A stretch of DNA of 12,047 bases from Bacteroidota bacterium. Lineage in GTDB: Bacteria > Bacteroidota > Bacteroidia > Bacteroidales > Paludibacteraceae. The stretch lies in contig JAFNAU010000028.1 of the NCBI GenBank assembly GCA_017860335.1, positions 1 to 12,047 of the forward strand, in the 5' to 3' direction. This document shows positions 6,026 to 12,047 of this stretch, piece after piece; positions within the stretch are counted from its first letter, which is position 1, and each line of letters begins with the position of its first letter. The translations under genes and the position numbers were made by a program. The notes below the pieces were generated by a model, which saw only the letters and a program-made list of their open reading frames with translations, did no database searches and had not been told where the DNA came from.

Positions 6026-7027
6026 ATGTCGAAAAAAATGAATAAATTTCGCGATTATTTTTTTGTCATTGGTATCGCGATCTTATTTTTTATGGCTTAC
6101 AAGCTGGGATGGAAGGCTATTGTCGATAATCTCGGAAAAACAGGCTGGTGGTTTGTAGCTATCATGTGTGTCTGGATTTTTGTTTACATGGCAAACGCTT
6201 TATCACTTGCGATCATCATACGGGATGGCAGCGAAGAGTCAAAGCGTGTAACACTCATGCATTTATTCAAACTGACTATTTCGGCATATAGTATCAATTA
6301 CATTACCCCACTTGCCATAGGCGGTGAACCTTATAAAGCACTCGAGCTTAAACCCGATCTGGGAACTCACAAAGCCACTTCTTCAGTTCTGCTTTATGTG
6401 ATGATGCATTATGTGTCGCATTTCTTTTTCTGGATGATTTCTGTTCCGCTTTTTTTGCTTATCATTCCGAAAATTCCACCCGGAGTACAGATAATTCTTT
6501 GGGGAATGATTATTGGAAGCATACTGCTTATTTACTGGGCATTTACCGTTTATACCAAAGGGATTATACGTAAAGCACTGGCAATAGGCTGCCGGATTCC
6601 TTTTTTCGGAAAAAAGATCAGAATTTATCGGGATAAGAACAAGGAACGGTTTCATGAAATGGATGAACTGATTGCCGATCTTTTTACAAACCGGAAAAAG
6701 GATTTTTTCCTCTCACTGGGTGTGGAGCTGCTTTCACGTTACATTTCATGTCTTGAGTTGTATTTTATGGTTATCCCCATGAATTATGATATCACATTTA
6801 TTCAGTGTATTCTTATCTATTCATTTGCTACTCTTGTTGCTAATATTTTCTTTTTTGCACCCATGCAGATGGGAACACGCGAAGGTGGTTTTGCTTTGGC
6901 TGTGAGCTTACTGTATGTCCCTGCCGGATTGGGAGTATATATCGGACTTTGCACCCGCATTCGTGAGTTTTTCTGGATCATCGTGGGTATAGCTCTCATG
7001 AAACTCAGACCTTCAAGGATTAAGTGA
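6026..7027 (+). CDS. Lysylphosphatidylglycerol synthase TM-region (UPF0104/YbhN/AglD-like) membrane protein
   Basis: This is a 333-residue polytopic membrane protein with about 8 helices and without the soluble C-terminal domain of MprF. Family marks are INYITPLAIGGEPYKALELK (residues 85-104, the N-x-x-P-x-x-x-GGE motif) and the C-terminal FAPMQMGTREGGFALAVSLL (about 280-299, the P-x-x-x-G-x-x-E motif). The domain in MprF holds the flippase part and in other members accompanies lipid or polyprenyl-linked glycosylation, so a role in handling or flipping the lipid made by the preceding enzyme is reasonable but unproven. I chose the ATG at 6026, 13 bases after the previous stop; a TTG at 6005 would overlap the upstream gene by 8 bases. 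It closes the operon: the next gene is a sigma factor 79 bases on. Confidence 0.85.
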   Translation: MSKKMNKFRDYFFVIGIAILFFMAYKLGWKAIVDNLGKTGWWFVAIMCVWIFVYMANALSLAIIIRDGSEESKRVTLMHLFKLTISAYSINYITPLAIGGEPYKALELKPDLGTHKATSSVLLYVMMHYVSHFFFWMISVPLFLLIIPKIPPGVQIILWGMIIGSILLIYWAFTVYTKGIIRKALAIGCRIPFFGKKIRIYRDKNKERFHEMDELIADLFTNRKKDFFLSLGVELLSRYISCLELYFMVIPMNYDITFIQCILIYSFATLVANIFFFAPMQMGTREGGFALAVSLLYVPAGLGVYIGLCTRIREFFWIIVGIALMKLRPSRIK

Positions 7028-7055
7028 TTTTTAAAAAAATCGCAATAATTTTTTT
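7026..7055 (+). terminator. Weak AT-only inverted repeat and T run at the lipid operon end
   Basis: GATTTTT (7026-7032) and AAAAATC (7035-7041) can pair, and a T run follows at about 7049-7055. The stem has one G-C pair at its base and a very small loop, so it is a poor terminator at best; read-through into the sigma gene is possible. Confidence 0.25.
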
Positions 7056-7106
7056 CCGATTAAACCAAATGGAGTTTAGAAAGTCTAACCCATAAAAAAC
7101 CGGAAA

Positions 7107-7655
7107 TTGGATACAGCCAGCAATACATTCCATTTACTTACAGAAAAGGACAAGAAAGATGCTTTTTCGGGGTTGGTTCGCTCTTATCAGGAGCGGTTGT
7201 ACTGGCATATCCGCAAAATGGTGCTGTCGCACGATGATACAAACGACATATTACAGGACGTGTTTATGAAAGCCTGGAACGGGCTGGACAGTTTCAGGGG
7301 CGAATCGCAGGTTTCCACCTGGCTTTATCGGATAGCGACCAACGAAACACTCACTTTTCTGGCCAATAAAAGGATGAAAAATATAAATTCACTCGACGAA
7401 GTGGAAGATATATTGCTTCAGAATCTTCAGGCCGATAGTTATTTCAACGGAGACGAAGCACAACTTCAGTTGCAGAAAGCAATTCTTATCTTGCCCGAAA
7501 AGCAAAGACTGGTATTCAATATGCGTTTTTACGAAGATCTTTCGTATGATGAAATGAGCGAAGTACTTGGAACATCGGTTGGAGCACTGAAAGCTTCGTA
7601 TCATCATGCAACAAAAAAAATTGAGCATTTTCTAACCGAAGAAAATGACGATTAA
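7107..7655 (+). CDS. ECF-family RNA polymerase sigma factor
   Basis: The 182-residue protein has region sigma-2 at about 20-90 (HDDTNDILQDVFMKAW at 42-57, core-binding; STWLYRIATNETLTF at 70-84) and sigma-4 at about 120-176 (LPEKQRLVFNMRFYEDLSYDEMSEVLGTS, with the helix-turn-helix at about 144-170). It lacks regions 1 and 3, which defines the ECF group. The start is taken as the TTG at 7107: an in-frame stop at 7086-7088 leaves no ATG or GTG upstream, and the first internal ATG (residue 38) would delete the beginning of sigma-2. It heads a three-gene unit with a one-helix membrane protein and a secreted Spy-like protein, as expected for a membrane-held ECF system that senses the envelope. I see no TAnnTTTG box just upstream, which would fit autoregulation from its own promoter type. 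Confidence 0.92.
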   Translation: MDTASNTFHLLTEKDKKDAFSGLVRSYQERLYWHIRKMVLSHDDTNDILQDVFMKAWNGLDSFRGESQVSTWLYRIATNETLTFLANKRMKNINSLDEVEDILLQNLQADSYFNGDEAQLQLQKAILILPEKQRLVFNMRFYEDLSYDEMSEVLGTSVGALKASYHHATKKIEHFLTEENDD

Positions 7656-7702
7656 TGTAATGTTATATTTAAACCTTTATCGTTAATAAGAGTCTGACAA
7701 GT

Positions 7703-8029
7703 ATGATGAAAAAGAAAAACATATCGCTGGATGAAATGGATAAAAGGTTGCCGTTTACGGTTCCTGAAAACTATTTTGAAGATTTTGCAACCCGTTTGGA
7801 GTTGCAAGTCGGTGAAGTTGCTGCAGAGAAGAAACATCATCATCTGAGACTCTGGGCGTATGCTGTGGCTGCTGCTTTTACAGGTTTAATCATTTTAGGT
7901 CCAGTATATACATTTGTTTTTTCAGGAACATCAAAGCTGGATAATTACGAATCGTATGTGCTGTCACAGGTTGACGAAACATCTATGCTTTACTACTATC
8001 TTGAAGACCACAATACCGTAAATAAATAA
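7703..8029 (+). CDS. Small single-pass membrane protein, probable anti-sigma factor
   Basis: The 108-residue protein has a soluble acidic/basic N-terminal part, one membrane helix (about residues 50-73, LWAYAVAAAFTGLIILGPVYTFVF) and a 35-residue tail. The N-terminal segment LPFTVPENYFEDFATRL (16-32) is a motif often found at the start of short Bacteroidota proteins encoded after ECF sigma genes. With basic residues before the helix the N-terminus should be cytoplasmic, where it could hold the sigma factor. It does not show the zinc-binding HxxxCxxC of ZAS anti-sigma factors, so the function is inferred from place and topology. ATG at 7703 or the next codon 7706 are equally possible. It lies 47 bases after the sigma gene and 11 bases before the next. 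Confidence 0.7.
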   Translation: MMKKKNISLDEMDKRLPFTVPENYFEDFATRLELQVGEVAAEKKHHHLRLWAYAVAAAFTGLIILGPVYTFVFSGTSKLDNYESYVLSQVDETSMLYYYLEDHNTVNK

Positions 8030-8040
8030 AAATAACCGAT

Positions 8041-8517
8041 ATGCGAAATTTTAAATACATCCTGCTGAGTGCTTTATTGCTATTGTCGCTGGCAATAGAG
8101 GCAGAAACCGGACAGCGCGGTCGACCCAATGTTAAGGAAATGCACGAAAGAAAGTGGCAGTTTATGATGAAGGAGGTTGAACTCTCACCAGCAGAAATAA
8201 ATGAAGTGAAACCAGTTTTTCTGAATTATGAGAAAGCAATATGGGAACTCCATGAAAAAGACAGAGAATTCTTCCGGTTGTCAAGAGAAAGAAAACAAGG
8301 TGGTGCGGAAATTAATTATTCCGAATTGAACGATAAAGCTGTAAACTCAGAAATATCACATGCTCAACTGTTGAAAAATTATCATCTGAAACTCAGAAAA
8401 TTATTAAAACCCGAAACTTTATTCAACTATTATCAGGCAGAACGGAAATTCAAAAGAAAATTGCTGCAGAATATGCCAAAAAATATGCCTCCACCACCGC
8501 CTGAAGATGACAAGTAG
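8041..8517 (+). CDS. Secreted Spy/CpxP-like periplasmic protein
   Basis: The 158-residue protein has a clear signal peptide (MRNFKYILLSALLLLSLAIEA, cut probably after residue 21) and a mature part made almost wholly of charged alpha helix. ELSPAEINEVKPVFLNYE (47-64) and LLKPETLFNYYQAERKF (121-137) resemble the paired LTxxQ segments of Spy, CpxP and ZraP. These are cradle-like periplasmic chaperones or inhibitors of envelope-stress signalling; the glutamine of the first motif is replaced here. The tail ends in MPPPPPEDDK. No cysteine is present. Lying 11 bases after the probable anti-sigma gene and before a terminator, it is likely an output or a feedback sensor of the ECF system. Identity to the family is at the level of motif and architecture only. 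Confidence 0.7.
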   Translation: MRNFKYILLSALLLLSLAIEAETGQRGRPNVKEMHERKWQFMMKEVELSPAEINEVKPVFLNYEKAIWELHEKDREFFRLSRERKQGGAEINYSELNDKAVNSEISHAQLLKNYHLKLRKLLKPETLFNYYQAERKFKRKLLQNMPKNMPPPPPEDDK

Positions 8518-8553
8518 GAATTTTTGTCGGAACAGTAACTCTATATGAGACAG

Positions 8554-8592
8554 AAAACGCAGATCAGAGGGTATCGAAGTCTGTGTTTTTTT
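8554..8592 (+). terminator. Intrinsic terminator of the sigma-factor operon
   Basis: AAAACGCAGA (8554-8563) pairs with TCTGTGTTTT (8580-8589) as a 10-bp stem with one G-U pair and a 16-base loop, and ends in a run of seven T (8586-8592). It lies 37 bases after the stop of the Spy-like gene. Confidence 0.75.
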
Positions 8593-8633
8593 GTATCCGG
8601 AATTCAGTTCACAGCAAAAAACCGAATTGAAAT

Positions 8634-8664
8634 TTTGACATATTACAAAATAGTACTATCTTTG
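8634..8664 (+). promoter_or_regulatory. Promoter of tRNA-Cys
   Basis: TTTG (8634-8637), exactly 19 bases, then TATCTTTG (8657-8664): this is the full Bacteroidota consensus promoter. It places the start near 8670, about nine bases before the mature tRNA end. Confidence 0.85.
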
Positions 8665-8678
8665 CAGTCCAAAATCAG

Positions 8679-8749
8679 GGTACTTTGGCCGAGTGGCTAG
8701 GCACCGGTCTGCAAAACCGTATACGGCGGTTCGAATCCGCCAAGTACCT
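8679..8749 (+). tRNA. trnC: tRNA-Cys, anticodon GCA
   Basis: The 71-base cloverleaf is complete: acceptor GGTACTT (8679-8685) with AAGTACC (8742-8748), D stem GCC (8688-8690) with GGC (8700-8702), anticodon loop CTGCAAA with anticodon GCA at 8711-8713, T stem GGCGG (8725-8729) with CCGCC (8737-8741) around TTCGAAT. The discriminator is T (8749), which is the Cys identity base. CCA is not encoded. The top pair of the anticodon stem (27-43) is a C-U mismatch, leaving four good pairs. It is a single-gene unit with its own promoter and terminator. Confidence 0.95.
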
Positions 8750-8753
8750 CAGT

Positions 8754-8792
8754 AAAAAACCTTCTGAAACAATACATTTCAGAAGGTTTTTT
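8754..8792 (+). terminator. Intrinsic terminator of tRNA-Cys
   Basis: CCTTCTGAAA (8760-8769) and TTTCAGAAGG (8777-8786) form a perfect stem around a 7-base loop, and flanking AAAAAA (8754-8759) and TTTTTT (8787-8792) extend it to 16 pairs. The symmetry would let it work on both strands. Confidence 0.9.
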
Positions 8793-8863
8793 CTTTCGCA
8801 AACGTTTTAGTAATCATTTTTATTGTTGGTGTGTTATATTTACTGCCGGGTGCCTAAATTTAG

Positions 8864-8871
8864 TAAATTTG
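8864..8871 (+). promoter_or_regulatory. Candidate -7 box for the glucanotransferase gene
   Basis: TAAATTTG matches TAnnTTTG and ends 24 bases before the ATG at 8896, which would give a leader of under 20 bases. No TTTG stands 19-20 bases upstream, so the call is moderate. Confidence 0.5.
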
Positions 8872-8895
8872 TACTCATTAATAAAATCCATTCCT

Positions 8896-11568
8896 ATGAA
8901 GATCCAATTCAGACTCAATTACCAGACTCTCTGGGGACAATCGATATATCTACAATTATATAAAGATGAACTGCATTTTAGCCGACATGAAATGAAATGT
9001 GAAAACGTAAATCTGTGGGTTGTGGATGTGCATTTTGAGGATAATCCGGGTGAAATTAATTATCGTTATTCTATCCTGAAACAGGATAAAACATTCGAAA
9101 ATGAATTTGGTAATCTTCGGAAAATTTCAATACCCACAAAGGAACCGTTTATAACAATAGAAGATAACCGACGAACTCGAAACGGAGATAGTGCATTCAA
9201 TACAGTAGCTTTTACCGATTGTTTTTTTAAGCGAAAAAAAGCCACAAAAACTCCGCAGTCGGAGAATACCAATTTCGTCCTTCGGATCAATTGTCCTCAA
9301 ATGGAACCTGACCGCCATTTTGCCATCATAGGAAATCAGTCAGTGCTTGGAAACTGGGATGTAAGCAGGAAAATACGGCTGAACGAATCGAACTTCCCTT
9401 TTTGGTCTGTTGCTCTCAATACCAAAGACATTACCTTTCCGCTGGAATATAAATACTTAATTGTAGATACAAAGACAGATGAGGTACTGGCATGGGGTGG
9501 TGGTCCTAACCGGAGAGTGGAAAATGCAGAGAAGGGGAAACTTACCATCGTAACCGACGAAAATTTTATCCGTACAATACCCTCCTGGAAAACGGCAGGA
9601 GTTGCCATTCCGGTTTTTTCACTACGCAGTGAGGAAGGTTTTGGTATTGGTGAATTGCTCGATCTGAAAAAAATGGTCGACTGGGCGAAACAAACCGGAC
9701 AGCACATCATACAGACTCTTCCGATCAACGATACCATTCTGAATCACACCAATTATGATTCATATCCCTACAACGCTGTTTCGGTGTATGCTCTGCATCC
9801 CGTTTATCTGCGACTGGAAAGACTTGGAGCACTGAAATATAAAAAAGATATCGCTTATTTTGAGAATATAAAAAAGAAACTCAACGAAAATAGTTTTTCT
9901 GATTATCAGAATGTACTGAACGAAAAATGGAAGTATTTCAAACTGATTTATCCGAAAGAAAGCCCGGCTGTTTTTGCCTCGGACGATTACAAACAGTTTT
10001 TTGAAGCGAATAAAAGCTGGCTCGTGCCTTATGCGGTTTTCTCATACCTGCGGGATAAGAATGGAACGCCCGAATTTGGCAAATGGAATGAATTCAACAT
10101 CTACAAACAGAATGAAATAGAAGCATTTGCCTCAGAAAGAACTCCCTACTATGATGAAATTGCATTGTTTTATTTCCTCCAGTATCATTTACACCAACAA
10201 CTTATTGAAGTTCATGATTACGCCCGTAATAAGGGCGTAGTCCTGAAAAGCGATATTCCTATCGGTGTGAGTCCCCGAAGTGTGGATGCCTGGGTCGAAC
10301 CACAGTTGTTCAATACGAACATGCAAGCTGGAGCTCCACCCGATGATTTTTCCGTGACGGGACAAAACTGGGGTTTCCCGACTTACAACTGGGATGAAAT
10401 GGCTAAGGACGGTTATCAGTGGTGGCAAAACAGATTCCGTAAGTTCATGGAGTATTTCGATGCTTATCGGATTGATCATATACTTGGATTTTTCCGGATA
10501 TGGGAAATACCTGAAAAAGACGTGTGGGCGCTTGCCGGAAATTTCAGCCCAGCTCTGCCTTACAGTGTACAGGACTTACAGACATGCGGACTTTGGTGGG
10601 ACGAAAACCGTTTTCTGCGACCGTATCTCCGCGAACATGTAGTTCGTGCCGTGTTTGGAAAATACGCTGATGACGTGATGCATGAGTACCTGCTGACCGA
10701 TGGTTGGCAGAATTTCAAGTTCAAACCCGAATATGACACTCAAAAGAAAATCGAAGCCCATTTTGCCGCGCTTGGATATAATTTCACGACCAAAGAAGTT
10801 GCCATTCGCGACGGGCTTTATGCTCTCCATTGTGAAGTGCTGTTTGTGAGGGATAAAGAATATCATAACCTGTACCATCCGCGCATTTCCATGCACAGTT
10901 CGCAGACATTCAAGGATCTGCCGGATGATACTCGAAAAATACTGGATCGGATATATGTGGAATATTTTTATCACCGCCATACCGAATTCTGGAAAGAACA
11001 GGCATTGAAGAAACTTCCGGCGTTGCTGGCAGCTACCAATATGCTTGTATGCGGTGAGGACCTGGGAATGGTGCCTGACTCGGTGCCGGAGGTAATAAAC
11101 CGGCTCGAAATCCTCAGTCTCGAAATACAACGAATGCCTAAAAAACCGAATACAGAATTTGCCATGCCTGCTGATGCTCCCTATCTGTCGGTTTGTACTA
11201 CTTCAACACATGATATGAGTCCTATACGAGCCTGGTGGGAAGAAGACGCGGCGATTACGCAGAGGTTTTATAACCATGCATTATGTATAAACGGACCGGC
11301 TCCCGAAGTATGTACGCCATTTATCGCCGAGAAAATAGTGGAACAGCATCTGAAATCATCAGCGATGCTTGTTATATTGCCCTGGCAGGACTGGATGTCA
11401 ATGGATGAAAAGCTCCGTTACAAATATCCGAACGCCGAACGGATTAATGTACCGAGCAATCCGAGGAATTTCTGGTGTTATCGCATGCATTTGACCCTCG
11501 AAAAATTATTGAGCGAGAAAAGATTCAATTCTAAAATTAAAAAGTTGATAGAGATCAGCGGCAGATGA
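8896..11568 (+). CDS. malQ: 4-alpha-glucanotransferase, DPE2 type (two CBM20 domains + GH77)
   Basis: The 890-residue cytosolic enzyme transfers glucosyl units between alpha-1,4-glucans (amylomaltase, disproportionation) and serves maltose and glycogen use. Two starch-binding CBM20 domains come first (about 1-98 and 125-225; the second contains IIGNQSVLGNWD), then a GH77 catalytic domain. Its catalytic residues are in place: nucleophile Asp527 in YRIDHILG, acid/base Glu721 in CGEDLGMVP, and Asp773 in TSTHDMSP. Between nucleophile and acid/base lie 194 residues, about 150 more than in short bacterial MalQ; this insertion is the mark of DPE2, the plant enzyme that uses maltose and branched glycans. 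The ATG at 8896 is preferred to an in-frame TTG at 8869, which overlaps the candidate -7 box. The gene stands alone between the tRNA and purM. In Bacteroidota this long form is common. Confidence 0.95.
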   Translation: MKIQFRLNYQTLWGQSIYLQLYKDELHFSRHEMKCENVNLWVVDVHFEDNPGEINYRYSILKQDKTFENEFGNLRKISIPTKEPFITIEDNRRTRNGDSAFNTVAFTDCFFKRKKATKTPQSENTNFVLRINCPQMEPDRHFAIIGNQSVLGNWDVSRKIRLNESNFPFWSVALNTKDITFPLEYKYLIVDTKTDEVLAWGGGPNRRVENAEKGKLTIVTDENFIRTIPSWKTAGVAIPVFSLRSEEGFGIGELLDLKKMVDWAKQTGQHIIQTLPINDTILNHTNYDSYPYNAVSVYALHPVYLRLERLGALKYKKDIAYFENIKKKLNENSFSDYQNVLNEKWKYFKLIYPKESPAVFASDDYKQFFEANKSWLVPYAVFSYLRDKNGTPEFGKWNEFNIYKQNEIEAFASERTPYYDEIALFYFLQYHLHQQLIEVHDYARNKGVVLKSDIPIGVSPRSVDAWVEPQLFNTNMQAGAPPDDFSVTGQNWGFPTYNWDEMAKDGYQWWQNRFRKFMEYFDAYRIDHILGFFRIWEIPEKDVWALAGNFSPALPYSVQDLQTCGLWWDENRFLRPYLREHVVRAVFGKYADDVMHEYLLTDGWQNFKFKPEYDTQKKIEAHFAALGYNFTTKEVAIRDGLYALHCEVLFVRDKEYHNLYHPRISMHSSQTFKDLPDDTRKILDRIYVEYFYHRHTEFWKEQALKKLPALLAATNMLVCGEDLGMVPDSVPEVINRLEILSLEIQRMPKKPNTEFAMPADAPYLSVCTTSTHDMSPIRAWWEEDAAITQRFYNHALCINGPAPEVCTPFIAEKIVEQHLKSSAMLVILPWQDWMSMDEKLRYKYPNAERINVPSNPRNFWCYRMHLTLEKLLSEKRFNSKIKKLIEISGR

Positions 11569-11622
11569 TATTCTTATTACAGGAAGTGATAATAATCTGT
11601 TTTTATGCAAAATACAAATAAT

Positions 11623-11662
11623 GAACGTCAGACATGAAATTGTTTGACGTTCCTGTTTATTT
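11623..11662 (+). terminator. Intrinsic terminator after malQ
   Basis: GAACGTCAGACA (11623-11634) and TGTTTGACGTTC (11641-11652) make a 12-bp stem with a single G-U pair and a 6-base loop; the T-rich tail CTGTTTATTTT follows. It stands 54 bases after the malQ stop. Its right arm contains the TTTG of the purM promoter. Confidence 0.75.
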
Positions 11663-11674
11663 TCACTAATTTTG
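11643..11674 (+). promoter_or_regulatory. Promoter of purM
   Basis: TTTG (11643-11646), 20 bases, then TAATTTTG (11667-11674), close to the Bacteroidota consensus. Transcription would begin near 11680, leaving a leader of about 15 bases, too short for a purine riboswitch. Confidence 0.7.
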
Positions 11675-11694
11675 CAACTCAAAATTTCACTCCA

Positions 11695-12047
<353 letters not shown>

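Noticed and set aside
10576..11130. A 184-codon minus-strand open frame inside malQ
   Set aside because: It is antisense to the GH77 domain, including its acid/base region; no start context or motif supports it.
11569..11694. A possible purine riboswitch before purM
   Set aside because: The promoter boxes leave a leader of only about 15 bases, and the hairpin upstream is explained by termination after malQ.

Overview
This window comes from a member of the Bacteroidota, most likely the order Bacteroidales. Five or six upstream regions carry the Bacteroidota -7 element TAnnTTTG, two of them with TTTG 19-20 bases upstream. The P5C dehydrogenase, the two-CBM20 (DPE2-type) 4-alpha-glucanotransferase and the PurM are of forms typical of that phylum. 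The DNA is moderately AT-rich, with AT-rich spacers and no insertion sequence, CRISPR array or phage gene. It reads as ordinary chromosome.

Left part, minus strand (1-2274): the first 245 codons of L-glutamate gamma-semialdehyde dehydrogenase (proline/glutamate catabolism, cut by the window edge), and upstream of it a 12-helix MFS exporter-like protein. Centre, plus strand (2618-7027): an SDR reductase, then three genes in close tandem. These are a fusion of a TagD-like cytidylyltransferase with a Gfo/Idh/MocA oxidoreductase, a CDP-alcohol phosphatidyltransferase, and an LPG-synthase-TM (UPF0104/YbhN/AglD-like) membrane protein. The SDR and the fusion gene have matching upstream regions: the same split repeat, the same -7 box and the same downstream T-rich block. 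I read this centre as a probable pathway that makes a CDP-activated alcohol (perhaps a sugar-derived alditol), transfers it to a membrane lipid, and handles the product at the membrane. It is the most interesting part of the window; the substrate is unknown.

Right part, plus strand: an ECF sigma factor, a small single-helix protein that is probably its anti-sigma factor, and a secreted Spy/CpxP-like protein (7107-8517) form an envelope-stress-like operon ending in a clear intrinsic terminator. A tRNA-Cys(GCA) follows with a textbook Bacteroidota promoter and its own 16-bp-stem terminator. Next is an 890-residue DPE2-type 4-alpha-glucanotransferase, whose terminator hairpin overlaps the promoter of the last gene, purM (5' part only, cut by the window end).
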